Below are positions 1-9,325 of a DNA stretch of 64,000 nt, piece after piece; positions within the stretch are counted from its first letter, which is position 1; every line of letters starts with the position of its first letter. A program made the position numbers and the translations under genes. Where the stretch lies: contig JAHEAV010000006.1 of NCBI GenBank assembly GCA_024642565.1, positions 16,425-80,424 on the forward strand, read 5' to 3'. A model generated the notes under the pieces. The model had not been told where the DNA came from. It searched no databases and saw only the letters and a program-made list of their open reading frames with translations. This stretch comes from Erythrobacter sp. Its GTDB lineage: Bacteria > Pseudomonadota > Alphaproteobacteria > Sphingomonadales > Sphingomonadaceae.

Positions 1-46
1 CTGTCTCTTCCCAAAACTCGCATCCCCCACTACATGCGCCCACATC

Positions 47-529
47 ATGGCGCGCCCTAAACCCGAAACCTTCGACAAGCAGAAGACTGTCGCCGAAAAC
101 CGGCGCGCACGGTTCGATTTTGCGGTGGACGACAAATATGAAGCCGGGATCGCTTTGACAGGTACAGAAGTGAAGAGCCTGCGTGCAGGGCAGGGCTCGA
201 TTGCGGAAAGCTATGCCGAGGTTAAGGATGGGGCTGTTTGGCTGATCAATGCCAACATCCCCGAATTCAGCCACGGCAACCGCTTTAATCACACGCCGAC
301 CAGGCCGCGTAAGTTGCTGTTAAACGCCCGTGAAATTGACAAATTACGCGCCGCGGTTGAGCGCAAGGGCATGACAATGGTGCCCCTGTCGATCTATTTC
401 AATTCGCGCGGCAGGGCCAAAGTGGAACTGGCCCTGGCCAAGGGGCGCCAGGCGCAGGATAAGCGAGAATATATCAAGGACCGTGACTGGAAGCGGGACA
501 AAGCGAGATTGCTGCGCGAGAAGGGTTGA
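47..529 (+). CDS. smpB: SsrA-binding protein SmpB
   Basis: SmpB binds tmRNA and brings it to stalled ribosomes for trans-translation in the cytoplasm. The 160-residue product has the usual family length. It carries the conserved N-terminal block [13 protein letters not shown], the [21 protein letters not shown] core of the OB-like barrel (about residues 40-60), and the typical basic C-terminal tail with [18 protein letters not shown] that enters the empty mRNA channel. It is the first gene of the window, so its upstream partner is not visible. The tmRNA gene itself is not in this window. The identification is based on motifs and length and is firm. Confidence 0.96.
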   Translation: MARPKPETFDKQKTVAENRRARFDFAVDDKYEAGIALTGTEVKSLRAGQGSIAESYAEVKDGAVWLINANIPEFSHGNRFNHTPTRPRKLLLNAREIDKLRAAVERKGMTMVPLSIYFNSRGRAKVELALAKGRQAQDKREYIKDRDWKRDKARLLREKG

Positions 530-671
530 TCGGGGAAATCGTGCAAGAGCCAATTTCGCACTTGTTCATGTGGCAGGCTCTAACCATTTCCTCCATGATG
601 TACCTACCGTCGAAATTCCCTTGGCAAGACTTGCAACTGCAGCATTCCGCGCGCAAGGCGTGGCCGCTATC

Positions 672-1292
672 ATGAGCCAGAATTCATCTTCAAACAGGTC
701 AAAGACGTTTTTGGCGGACTGGCTCCGCCGAAATCTGCCGACGCGTGAACAGATGGCGGAAAACAGGTTTCTGGCGCCAATCGCCCACCGTTTCCTTAGC
801 CCTGAACTCTGGCGCTTCACCCGTCGTTCGGTTCCGCGCGGGGTGGCACTTGGCCTGTTCGCAGCATTCATCGTGCCGGTTGGGCAGATATTTCTGGCCG
901 CATTTCTGGCCTTGCCCTCGCGGGCGAATGTCCCGCTTTCGGCGCTGGTAACCTTTATAACCAACCCGTTCACTCTGCCATTCTGGCTGGTGGTTGCGAA
1001 TAAGGTGGGCGGTTTTGTGCTCAAGATCGATGCCGCAACAATGGGCGCAGCCAATGCCGAACTCAGCAGCGGCCGATGGGAACAGTTTGGTTGGTTTCTG
1101 GAAACAGCCGGGGTCACGGCCTTCGGATTTATCGTGCTCTCTATCGTGACTGCCGCTGTGGGCTACGTCCTGTCCAGTTTCATCTGGCGAATGATGGTCG
1201 CGCGCCGTCGAAACCGCCGGTTGGTTCTGCTACAGGCACGGCTCGACATGCGGCTGCGCGCTGCGGAACAGGCGGAGGCGGCGGAGCAATGA
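672..1292 (+). CDS. DUF2062 membrane protein
   Basis: Small inner-membrane protein of the DUF2062 family, 206 residues, function unknown. The sequence shows the family core, with PRGVALGLFAAFIVPVGQ and FITNPFTLPFWLV in two hydrophobic segments, followed by a further long membrane segment near residues 150-180 and a basic, Ala/Glu-rich tail. I chose the ATG giving MSQNSS because the upstream extension of the frame has no family similarity. The stop codon overlaps the start of cckA by four bases (ATGA), so the two are probably translated together. Neighbourhood with the cell-cycle kinase is seen here; a functional link is only inference. Confidence 0.85.
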   Translation: MSQNSSSNRSKTFLADWLRRNLPTREQMAENRFLAPIAHRFLSPELWRFTRRSVPRGVALGLFAAFIVPVGQIFLAAFLALPSRANVPLSALVTFITNPFTLPFWLVVANKVGGFVLKIDAATMGAANAELSSGRWEQFGWFLETAGVTAFGFIVLSIVTAAVGYVLSSFIWRMMVARRRNRRLVLLQARLDMRLRAAEQAEAAEQ

Positions 1293-3742
1293 ACGGTAAC
1301 GCCGCAGGCCGGGCATCGGACAGGACTGTGCTGATGGGCGGTATCGGGGCGGCCTTGCTGGCCAGTGCTGCCTTGTTGTGGCTGGTGACCGAAGAAGTGT
1401 TACCGGTGCTTGCTTATTCTGCCGCCCTTGGCGTGTTCGTGGCCAGCAGCGTTTTTCTGGGCAGGGTCAAGACTGTTTCGGACAGGGACGCATTTCCTAC
1501 ACCCGATTGGTCGGTGACCGTTGCAGCCATCGAGCAGCAGGGAATGGCCGTGGCGATCACGGATCGCGCCAACCGTCTGACCTGTGCCAATAATTTATAT
1601 ACCGAATGGTTCGGTTCCCGGCATGCCCCGCCAAGTCTGCCACTCGAACGGGCAAGTCTGGAACTGCTGGCCAAGGCAGCCAGAGAAGCCTGGCGTGACG
1701 GAACCGGTACGGCCCAAGGGCTGATTGGTGAAGATGGCGTTTCAGTCTGGAACGCCACTGCCGAACGTGCCGGGCGCGGTGATGATTACCTTGTCTGGCG
1801 CTTTGTCGCTGAGCGAACAGAAGATCTCGCTGCAATGATCGGGGCATGGTTGGCCGGCCCATTTGGCAAATTACTGTCCAGCGCCGGAATCAATGCTGCG
1901 CTTGTTGGTGATGATGGCGCAATCCGGGCCACCAGTCAGGGCTTTGCAGAACGCGCCTCTGGCGACCCGGCTGCGACGATGGCCGGACAGGATTATGTGG
2001 CGCAATTGCGGATCGACGACCAAGATCGGATTTATTTTTCTCGCGATAACCGCCGAACTAGTCCGCAAGTTCTGGTTCAGGTTCCGCTTGGCGATTCTGA
2101 CGGTGAGCCAGCCAAGGCGGACAAAGCTGCAGCCACGAAGCAGGGCCCGTCGTTAATGCTGCTGATTGATGCGGGCATCGGGCTTGGTAGCGGAGCAGAG
2201 CCGGTAGGGCAGGCCGCGACCCCGCAGCTCGAAGCTTTGCTCGGTGCATTGCCGCTTGGATTGGCAATGACTGACCGGGATGGCCGCTTTCTGTTTGGCA
2301 ATTCGGCATTCTTGCGTGCGGTCGATATGGAAGGGCGTGGGCTGCCGCAATTCCCCTCCGACCTGGTCGTTCGCGAAGACAAGGCGGTTCTGGCGGACGC
2401 CGTTCGCCGCTTTGGCCGCGGTCCGGGGAGCAATGGTGACATGGCAATCCGATTGCGCAGTCAGCCGGAGGAACCGGTTTCATTCGGCCTCGCCGGAGTT
2501 CGCGGTTTAGGAGAGGCTGCGGTCCTCCTCAGTCTGACCGATTCGACGGAAGAAACCCGGCTCAAACGCCAAATTGCCCAGGCGAGCAAGATGCAGGCTG
2601 TGGGTCAGTTGGCTGGCGGGGTGGCCCATGATTTCAACAATGTGTTGACTGCGATCATCGGCTATTGCGACCTGATGTTACTGCGCCACACGCCAGGCGA
2701 TAGCGACTATGACGATATTCAGCAGATCAGAGCGAATTCCAATCGCGCGGCCAGCCTGACCCGGCAGCTATTGGCCTTTTCACGCCAGCAGACACTGCGC
2801 CCCGAAGTCTTGCAATTGCCGGATGTGGTGAGCGAGGTCAGCCAGCTGCTGAAGCGGCTGGTCGGGGAACGGATTTCTTTCACCATCCGTCACGATCGCG
2901 ATCTTGGCCCGGTCCGTGCTGATCCGCAGCAATTGGAGCAAGTCATTATCAATCTGGCGGTCAATGCGCGCGATGCGATTAACGCGAATTCGGGCGGTAC
3001 CGGAAAGCTTACCCTTTCGACTCGCCGTGTATCGGCGGCTGACATCCGCAAGATCGGATCGGAAATCATTCCGGCCGCAGACTACACTGTGCTGGTAGTG
3101 CAGGACAGCGGCGGCGGCATTCCGCAAGACTTGCTGGGCAAGATCTTTGAACCGTTTTTTACGACGAAGGAATTGGGGAAGGGTACCGGACTTGGTCTGT
3201 CGACTGTGTACGGCATTGTCAAACAGTCAGGCGGGTTCATTTTTGCCGACAATATCGAAGGTATTGGCGGCCGACCCGAAGGTGCCCGCTTTACAATTTA
3301 TCTGCCAGTTCATCGCGGGGAGTTACCTGAGCAAGCCAGGCTGGAAAAACCAATCGCGGCCAGCGAATGGTCCGGCGGCGGGCGTGTACTTCTTGTTGAG
3401 GATGAAGAAATGGTCCGCGCAGTTGCGGAGCGTGCCCTTACACGTGCCGGCTTTGACGTGACCACGGCATCCGATGGCGAAGAAGGGCTGGCGGCAATTG
3501 CCAATGGTGGCGCATTCGATCTCGTGCTGTCCGATGTGGTCATGCCAGGGATGGATGGACCGGCTATGGCCCGTGCTATTCGCAAGGTAAGCCCGGACCT
3601 GCCGTTCCTGTTCATGTCCGGTTATGCCGAAGAGCAATTGCGCCAGGATATCAATATCGAAAACATGTATTTCATCGCCAAGCCGTTCAGTGTGCAACAA
3701 ATTGCCGACATGGTTGGATCTGTCCTGAGTACGAAGCGCTGA
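1289..3742 (+). CDS. cckA: Cell-cycle hybrid sensor histidine kinase CckA
   Basis: CckA is the membrane hybrid kinase that, through ChpT, phosphorylates CtrA and CpdR to drive alphaproteobacterial cell-cycle and motility programmes. The 817-residue protein has two N-terminal membrane segments (about residues 12-55), PAS-like regions, a HisKA domain with the phospho-acceptor His447 in GGVAHDFNNVLTAIIGY, a HATPase domain with the GTGLGLSTVYGIVKQSGG box, and a C-terminal receiver domain with VLLVEDEE and phospho-acceptor Asp749 in SDVVMPGMDG. This domain order is diagnostic. The start overlaps the DUF2062 gene by four bases. A CpdR-like receiver lies about 13 kb downstream; chpT and ctrA are not in the window. 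Confidence 0.93.
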   Translation: MNGNAAGRASDRTVLMGGIGAALLASAALLWLVTEEVLPVLAYSAALGVFVASSVFLGRVKTVSDRDAFPTPDWSVTVAAIEQQGMAVAITDRANRLTCANNLYTEWFGSRHAPPSLPLERASLELLAKAAREAWRDGTGTAQGLIGEDGVSVWNATAERAGRGDDYLVWRFVAERTEDLAAMIGAWLAGPFGKLLSSAGINAALVGDDGAIRATSQGFAERASGDPAATMAGQDYVAQLRIDDQDRIYFSRDNRRTSPQVLVQVPLGDSDGEPAKADKAAATKQGPSLMLLIDAGIGLGSGAEPVGQAATPQLEALLGALPLGLAMTDRDGRFLFGNSAFLRAVDMEGRGLPQFPSDLVVREDKAVLADAVRRFGRGPGSNGDMAIRLRSQPEEPVSFGLAGVRGLGEAAVLLSLTDSTEETRLKRQIAQASKMQAVGQLAGGVAHDFNNVLTAIIGYCDLMLLRHTPGDSDYDDIQQIRANSNRAASLTRQLLAFSRQQTLRPEVLQLPDVVSEVSQLLKRLVGERISFTIRHDRDLGPVRADPQQLEQVIINLAVNARDAINANSGGTGKLTLSTRRVSAADIRKIGSEIIPAADYTVLVVQDSGGGIPQDLLGKIFEPFFTTKELGKGTGLGLSTVYGIVKQSGGFIFADNIEGIGGRPEGARFTIYLPVHRGELPEQARLEKPIAASEWSGGGRVLLVEDEEMVRAVAERALTRAGFDVTTASDGEEGLAAIANGGAFDLVLSDVVMPGMDGPAMARAIRKVSPDLPFLFMSGYAEEQLRQDINIENMYFIAKPFSVQQIADMVGSVLSTKR

Positions 3743-3872
3743 CCGGCTTCAGCGATTGCAGATTGCTTGCAATTGGACGGTTTTCATCGCGATACGCCTT
3801 ATACATGCGGTCAATCATGCGATATTCATCTGACCCGTAATACGAAATTGAGTTATCAATTGGGAGACGGCG

Positions 3873-5381
3873 ATGCGCGGTACGAAAAAGTGGGTGGCTC
3901 TGTCCGGAATTGCTCTGGTGGCGCTGACAATCAATCCGTCAGCCTTTGGCCAGTCAAAGAATTCTGCCGATCCGGATAGCACTTCCCAAGGGGATGTTTC
4001 GGTCACCATTTATAATAATGATCAGGCACTGGTGCAGGATATCCGCCAACTTGCCATTGACCAGGGTCGCAGCCGGATCGAATTCCCTGACGTATCCGCG
4101 CGAATCCGGCCAGAGACGCTGAGCTTTAACGCTGCCGATGCAGGCATAATCGAGCAAAATTTCGATTTCGACCTGCTGACGCCGGGTAAACTGATGGAAA
4201 AGGCTATCGGCCAGACAATCACGCTTGTCCGGACGAATCCTGCGACCGGCGCCGAGAGCCGCGAGCGGGCAACTGTGCTCAGTACGGCTGGCGGCGTGGT
4301 TGTGAAAATCGGTGACCGTATCGAAGTGCTGCGTGACGATGGCTTGCCGGTGCGCGCCATTTTTGATCGTGTGCCGCCAAATTTGCGCGCCCGACCGACG
4401 CTTTCCGTAACCGTGCAGTCCGCGAAGGCTGGCACACGCCCCGCTTCGATCCGCTATCTTACCCCGGGGCTTGGCTGGTCGGCCGATTATGTCGCGCTGT
4501 TTGATGAAGGGAAGGGCGTAGTGGATATGCAGGGCTGGATCACCCTGACCAACAACACGGGCACCACTTTCCATAATGCGGATACACTGCTGGTGGCAGG
4601 CAGTCCTGGCCAAGGTAGTGGGCGCCGATCACCGCAACGTGGAACTTTGGTTCGGCCTGGAACCGAAAGTGCCAATCGCGAACAGGTGGGTGATTTTTAC
4701 CTTTATCCGATTGCGGCGCGGACAACGATTGCCAATGCGCAAACCAAGCAGGTCAGTTTCCTGGACGTGCAGGGGGTTGCCGCCCGCCGGGTCTATTCGC
4801 GCAGGGTGGACTGGCTGCAGAATGACGCAGGTCCGCAACCGGTTGCCAGTTCGCTGAGTTTCAACACATCGCGCGCGGCTGGCCTCGGCGATGCGTTACC
4901 GGCTGGCACGGTCCGTTTTTATCAGCGTGACAGCAAGGGGACCCCGCAATTCATCGGTGAAAGCACTATTGACCATACCCCTGTCGGGAGCGAGCTGATG
5001 CTGCGCACAGGGGATGCTTTTGACATCTATCTCCAGGCTGAAGTCGAAAAACGTGAAAAGATCACCGGGGCCGAGTGGGAAAAGAGTTCCCGTTACCGCA
5101 TCATCCGGGACGGTGAAGTTGTCGAACAGGTCGAAGCCGAGCGTCCCGTTACTTATTACCGGACTACAATGCGCTACACGATCACCAATGCCAAACCGGA
5201 TGGCGTTGACGTTGACCTGGTGCAAGCCGGGCTGGACCGGGGATGGTGGAGTCATGACACGCGTATTACGAGTGAGGACTTGCCGGGCAAGCAGCTGAAC
5301 CTCGACACCCGGAAATGGATTGTCGCTGTGCCGGCCAATGGGAGCCGGGAATTCCGAGTGACATACGAGGCACGTTACTGA
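3873..5381 (+). CDS. DUF4139 domain protein, exported (copy A)
   Basis: A 502-residue protein of the DUF4139 family (loosely annotated as mucoidy inhibitor A-like in databases); function unknown. Residues 1-26 look like a signal peptide ending at AFGQ, so it is probably periplasmic or envelope-bound. The mature part starts with a beta-rich segment (VSVTIYNNDQALVQDIR) and continues through DLLTPG, TLVRTNPATG and the YLTPGLGWSADYVALFD block typical of the family. A GGGAG ribosome site precedes the ATG by about seven bases. Copy B follows after eight bases and shares several blocks, so this is a tandem paralogue pair, probably one transcript. Confidence 0.8.
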   Translation: MRGTKKWVALSGIALVALTINPSAFGQSKNSADPDSTSQGDVSVTIYNNDQALVQDIRQLAIDQGRSRIEFPDVSARIRPETLSFNAADAGIIEQNFDFDLLTPGKLMEKAIGQTITLVRTNPATGAESRERATVLSTAGGVVVKIGDRIEVLRDDGLPVRAIFDRVPPNLRARPTLSVTVQSAKAGTRPASIRYLTPGLGWSADYVALFDEGKGVVDMQGWITLTNNTGTTFHNADTLLVAGSPGQGSGRRSPQRGTLVRPGTESANREQVGDFYLYPIAARTTIANAQTKQVSFLDVQGVAARRVYSRRVDWLQNDAGPQPVASSLSFNTSRAAGLGDALPAGTVRFYQRDSKGTPQFIGESTIDHTPVGSELMLRTGDAFDIYLQAEVEKREKITGAEWEKSSRYRIIRDGEVVEQVEAERPVTYYRTTMRYTITNAKPDGVDVDLVQAGLDRGWWSHDTRITSEDLPGKQLNLDTRKWIVAVPANGSREFRVTYEARY

Positions 5382-5389
5382 GGCGGGCC

Positions 5390-6997
5390 ATGCTACGCTT
5401 CGTTCTCCCATTGATGCTCGCTGTGACGAGCCTGACCGGTACGGCCGCCCTTGGTCGGGATGCGGTACTCGCTTCCGATCCTGTGGATCTTTCGGTCACA
5501 GTCTATCGCGATCCCAATCGGGGAGAAGGCGAGAATATGACTCGCAATTGGCCCAAGGGCTTTGCGATGATCAGCGAAACGCGCGATGTCACCCTGCCGC
5601 TGGGGGAATCGACCATTCGCTTCGAAGGGGTCGCTGAAGGAATGGTGGCAGTCAGTGCTATCGTGACTGGACTGCCAGGCGGCACGATCGAAAAAAACCG
5701 TAATGCGGACCTGCTTTCACCTGCCGCTCTGGTTGACGGCACTTTGGGTAATCGCGTTACCATAACGCGTACCAACCCGGCGACCGGAAGGCGTGTTTCC
5801 CAATCGGCAATCGTTAGCAGCCGTGCCGATGGCGGGTTGGTTCTGCAAACGCCGGACGGTTTCGAAGCGGTTCGCTGTTCCGGCCTTCCTGAAAAATTGA
5901 GCTTTGACCGGATACCCGCAGGCCTTTCAGCCAAGCCGGTATTCTCCATTGATACGCGCGATGATCGCGGCGGCACCTACCGTGTTACCCTGACCTATCT
6001 CGCCTGGGGTTTCGACTGGGAGGCGCATTATGTTGCGACACTGGGCGATGCTGGCGCACATCAGAAACAGAAGCTCAAGCTGCTTTCCTGGCTGACGATC
6101 CTCAATGACAACAACCAGAGCTTTGCGGATGCGACCCTGTTGGCGGTTGCAGGAAAGCTTAATGTGACCAGCGATTTTCGCCGATTGTCCGATCCGCCTT
6201 CTGGCGAACCGCTACGACTGGTCTGTTTTCCGCTCGGAAGCACTGCGGCCGGTATGCCAATTGATAATCCCTTTGCTTACCTTCCCTCTCCGCCCGCGCC
6301 GTTGGCCGATATGCAGAGTGAAGAGATCATGGTTACCGGTCAGCGGTTGCAATTTAAGGCCATGTCGGCGCCAGCTGCCCTTACCGCAGTTGAAGAGGAG
6401 TTAGGCGACCTAAAGCTGTACCGCGTACCGGAACGCATGACTGTTGCAGCCAAAGGCATGAAGCAGGTCGCCTTTCTCCAGCGCGACGATGTCGATGGCA
6501 ACTTTCTCTACACCGCGACTTGCGATGCCTTCAACAAGGGCGGCGATCCCCAGGCCGCGGGCATGATGTTCGTGACCAAGAATGACAAGAAGCATGGCCT
6601 TGGCGTTGCCTTGCCGATGGGGGGGCTTACCATTTTCGAGCCATCCTCAGCCGGCGAGATGTTGGTGGGTGAGAAAAGCTTGCGCGACTACGCATCCGGG
6701 CAGGACGTAGAGATTGAGCTGGGCGAAAGCACTCAGATCTTTGCGCAGTGCAAACGGTTGACTGGCTCGCCCCCTGGTGAGGAACCGCGCAAGTGGTCAG
6801 AAATGCAATCCCTTGTGTCAAACCCCAACACCCATTCCATTACCATCCGCATTGGCCTTGGCTGGTCGGCCCAATGGGAAGTCGGACCTGTCCGCGGGCA
6901 CCGGGTCAAAGATGGAACGCATGTAATCGAAACCGTAGTTCCGGCCGGCACTACACGTGTCGTCAAATGGAAAATCAGACCAGCTAACGACCAGTAA
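5390..6997 (+). CDS. DUF4139-like exported protein (copy B)
   Basis: A 535-residue diverged paralogue of the preceding gene. It has an N-terminal signal sequence (MLRFVLPLMLAVTSLTGTAALG), then LSVTVYRDP, NADLLSPAALVDG, TITRTNPATG and TYLAWGFDWEAHYVATLG, which align with copy A blocks VSVTIYNND, FDLLTPG, TLVRTNPATG and YLTPGLGWSADYVALF. The middle region, with a PSPPAPL proline stretch around residue 300, is not obviously shared. The C-terminus is a beta-rich segment ending in TRVVKWKIRP. I placed the start at the ATG eight bases after copy A. The function is unknown; the pair is likely to act together at the envelope, which is inference. Confidence 0.72.
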   Translation: MLRFVLPLMLAVTSLTGTAALGRDAVLASDPVDLSVTVYRDPNRGEGENMTRNWPKGFAMISETRDVTLPLGESTIRFEGVAEGMVAVSAIVTGLPGGTIEKNRNADLLSPAALVDGTLGNRVTITRTNPATGRRVSQSAIVSSRADGGLVLQTPDGFEAVRCSGLPEKLSFDRIPAGLSAKPVFSIDTRDDRGGTYRVTLTYLAWGFDWEAHYVATLGDAGAHQKQKLKLLSWLTILNDNNQSFADATLLAVAGKLNVTSDFRRLSDPPSGEPLRLVCFPLGSTAAGMPIDNPFAYLPSPPAPLADMQSEEIMVTGQRLQFKAMSAPAALTAVEEELGDLKLYRVPERMTVAAKGMKQVAFLQRDDVDGNFLYTATCDAFNKGGDPQAAGMMFVTKNDKKHGLGVALPMGGLTIFEPSSAGEMLVGEKSLRDYASGQDVEIELGESTQIFAQCKRLTGSPPGEEPRKWSEMQSLVSNPNTHSITIRIGLGWSAQWEVGPVRGHRVKDGTHVIETVVPAGTTRVVKWKIRPANDQ

Positions 6998-6998
6998 A

Positions 6999-7019
6999 GC
7001 TCTAAATAGAGCGAATTTT
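6999..7019 (+). terminator. Weak terminator-like hairpin after DUF4139 pair
   Basis: A 5-bp stem GCTCT/AGAGC with an AAAT loop follows the stop codon of copy B at once and leads, after a few bases, into AATTTT. The stem is short and the U-tract is poor, so it may be only a partial terminator. It is placed where the end of the DUF4139 transcript is expected, before the recA control region. Confidence 0.3.
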
Positions 7020-7051
7020 CACCGGATTCGAAGGTGACTCAGGAAAATTTC

Positions 7052-7066
7052 GTTCACCACTTGTTC
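7052..7066 (+). promoter_or_regulatory. SOS box (LexA operator) of recA
   Basis: The sequence GTTC-N7-GTTC is an exact match to the LexA operator known from alphaproteobacteria. It lies about 90 bases before the recA start codon. The right half overlaps a second symmetric element (GTTCT...AGAAC, 7063-7075). This indicates that recA is LexA-repressed and DNA-damage inducible, as in relatives. No lexA gene is in the window. Confidence 0.88.
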
Positions 7067-7154
7067 TATAAGAACATATGCGGTACATACTCCAACAGTG
7101 GAACAAGCGGGCTTAATCGATCCCGTACCCTAGGCAACTGATGGAGCACATGTC

Positions 7155-8228
7155 ATGGCGGCAAGTCTGAAGCTGGTAGAAGGTAAAGAAATGAATACGG
7201 ACCGTCAGAAGGCTCTGGAAGCCGCGCTTGCACAGATTGACCGCGCTTATGGCAAGGGGTCGGCGATGAAGCTGGGTTCCAAGGAAGCCATGCAGATCGA
7301 AGTTATCTCCACAGGGTCGCTGGGCCTTGACATTGCATTGGGGGTTGGCGGTTTGCCGCGTGGCCGCGTGATTGAAATTTACGGGCCGGAAAGCTCGGGT
7401 AAGACCACGCTGGCATTGCACACCATCGCCGAAGCGCAGAAACTGGGCGGAACTGCCGCCTTCGTCGATGCCGAACATGCGCTCGACCCGGTCTATGCCA
7501 AGAAACTGGGTGTCGATATTGACGAATTGATCGTCTCTCAGCCGGATACCGGTGAGCAAGCGCTGGAAATCGTCGATACGCTGGTGCGTTCCAACGCGAT
7601 TGATGTGCTGGTCGTCGATTCGGTTGCTGCTCTGGTACCACGCGCCGAAATCGAAGGTGAAATGGGCGATAGCCACGTCGGCCTCCAGGCACGACTGATG
7701 TCACAGAGCCTGCGCAAGCTGACCGGATCGATCTCGCGCTCCAAGACGATGGTAATCTTCATCAATCAGCTGCGCATGAAAATTGGTGTGATGTACGGTA
7801 ATCCTGAAACCACCACCGGCGGTAATGCCCTGAAGTTCTACGCCTCGGTCCGGCTCGACATTCGCCGGACCGGCCAGATCAAGGATCGGGACGAGATTAT
7901 CGGCAACGCGACCCGGGTGAAAGTGGTCAAGAACAAGGTCGCACCACCTTTCAAGCAGGTCGAATTCGATATCATGTATGGCGAGGGTGTTTCCAAGCTT
8001 GGTGAGATCCTCGATCTGGGCGTGAAGGCCGGAATTGTCGAGAAATCGGGTAGCTGGTTCAGCTATGACAGCATCCGGATCGGCCAGGGCCGTGAAAATT
8101 CAAAGCAATATTTGAAGGAAAACCCAGAAGTTTGCGAAAAGTTGGAAGCTGCGATCCGCAGCCGCACCGACAAAGTCGCCGAGGAATTGATGGCCGGTCC
8201 TGTGTCGGGGCCCGACGCAGAAGACTGA
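7155..8228 (+). CDS. recA: Recombinase RecA
   Basis: RecA is the DNA strand-exchange ATPase and the co-protease for LexA self-cleavage. The 357-residue product has the Walker A motif GPESSGKTT (residues 77-85), the [20 protein letters not shown] segment, the loop L2 region with [20 protein letters not shown], and a short acidic C-terminus ending in PDAED. The length is normal for alphaproteobacteria. I used the ATG giving [12 protein letters not shown], which has a GGAG eight bases upstream; the internal ATG at residue 13 ([13 protein letters not shown]) is a possible alternative. An SOS box lies upstream and a strong terminator downstream, so the gene is transcribed alone. Confidence 0.98.
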   Translation: MAASLKLVEGKEMNTDRQKALEAALAQIDRAYGKGSAMKLGSKEAMQIEVISTGSLGLDIALGVGGLPRGRVIEIYGPESSGKTTLALHTIAEAQKLGGTAAFVDAEHALDPVYAKKLGVDIDELIVSQPDTGEQALEIVDTLVRSNAIDVLVVDSVAALVPRAEIEGEMGDSHVGLQARLMSQSLRKLTGSISRSKTMVIFINQLRMKIGVMYGNPETTTGGNALKFYASVRLDIRRTGQIKDRDEIIGNATRVKVVKNKVAPPFKQVEFDIMYGEGVSKLGEILDLGVKAGIVEKSGSWFSYDSIRIGQGRENSKQYLKENPEVCEKLEAAIRSRTDKVAEELMAGPVSGPDAED

Positions 8229-8274
8229 CGCTGTCATTTCTCAAGCGGGTACAGAATGGTACCCGGGAAAACGG

Positions 8275-8315
8275 AAAGCCGGTGCTAGCGTCCTGCGGGA
8301 CCCGCACCGGCTTTT
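8275..8315 (+). terminator. Rho-independent terminator of recA
   Basis: A perfect 11-bp stem (AAAGCCGGTGC paired with GCACCGGCTTT) encloses an 18-base loop that holds a small GTCC/GGAC stem of its own, and ends in a run of T. It starts about 45 bases after the recA stop codon. Confidence 0.85.
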
Positions 8316-8408
8316 CTCTATCTGGCATCGGCAGCTGTCCCTGATGAATTGTTGTTGTGCATCTAGCTGTACAAACGTTAGACCAACGAAAATTCGGGAG
8401 CGCGTTGT

Positions 8409-9230
8409 ATGCAGATAGGAGAATGGGAAGGGCGCGTTGGCCGCAAGTGGGCCGAGGAATGGCGCCGGACCGATCGTAGTTTTACCGGTCTGACCGAACA
8501 ACTATTGGCTCGTGCGCGGTCAGCCCCTTTTGATCGCGCACTCGACGTCGGATGCGGGGCCGGCGAAGTGTCGCTCGCTTTGGCCCGGACGCAATCTCAA
8601 TCACAAATTCGCGGAGTGGATGTCAGCGAAGACTTGATTGAAGTGGCACGCGAACGCGGATCACAACTGGACAATGTCAAATTTGACCTGGCTGACGCGG
8701 CAAGCTGGTCTGAGACAGGCTTTGCCCCAGATCTTCTGGTTTCCCGCCACGGGGTAATGTTCTTTGCCGATCCAATGAGTGCATTTAGCCACCTGAGAGA
8801 AATTGCCGCCCCTGAGGCCCGGCTCATCTTCTCATGTTTCCGGGCGATGTCGGAAAATTCCTGGGCGAGCGGGATAACCGCACTATTGCCTGACGATACA
8901 GTGGAACAGCCGGCGCCCATGGTGCCCGGGCCTTTTGCCTTTGCAGACCGAGAATTGACCACGTCCATGTTGCGCGATGCCGGTTGGCGCGACATTGAAT
9001 TCGAACCAGTCGACTTTGCCTATATTGCAGGTGCTGGTGATGATCCTGTGGCAGATGCGCTTTCCTATTTTCTGGCAATTGGTCCGGCGGCGCGGGCTGC
9101 GGCAGATCTTGGCCCTGAAGCGCGGGAAGCTTTTGTCTTGCGACTGGGCCAATTCCTGGAGCAGCATCGAAGCGGCAGTTTGGTCGCCTTGGGCGCGTCC
9201 GTTTGGCTCGTTACTGCCAAGGCACCCTAA
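8409..9230 (+). CDS. Class I SAM-dependent methyltransferase
   Basis: A 273-residue methyltransferase of unknown substrate. The SAM-binding motif I is clear as ALDVGCGAGEVSLALA (about residues 43-58), followed by the acidic end of strand beta-2 in GVDVSEDLIEVA and by LLVSRHGVMFFADPMSAFSHLRE, the segment normally found after motif IV. The fold is Methyltransf_11/25-like and the protein should be cytoplasmic. The ATG has a GGGAG ten bases upstream. It stands between the recA terminator and alaS, with a 95-base gap to alaS; nothing in the context names a substrate, so a more precise call would be a guess. Confidence 0.8.
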   Translation: MQIGEWEGRVGRKWAEEWRRTDRSFTGLTEQLLARARSAPFDRALDVGCGAGEVSLALARTQSQSQIRGVDVSEDLIEVARERGSQLDNVKFDLADAASWSETGFAPDLLVSRHGVMFFADPMSAFSHLREIAAPEARLIFSCFRAMSENSWASGITALLPDDTVEQPAPMVPGPFAFADRELTTSMLRDAGWRDIEFEPVDFAYIAGAGDDPVADALSYFLAIGPAARAAADLGPEAREAFVLRLGQFLEQHRSGSLVALGASVWLVTAKAP

Positions 9231-9325
9231 GTCGCCGCAGGTCTGGATGTTTAGCAAGCCGTCTCGCATTGATGAAAGCGGTTAATCCGCTTGTAGCCTT
9301 GACGCGGAATGCCTAATTGCCGCGG

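Noticed and set aside
9270-9293. A short AAGCGG/CCGCTT hairpin between the methyltransferase gene and alaS
   Set aside because: The stem is six bases and no T-run follows, so a terminator or leader function is not supported.
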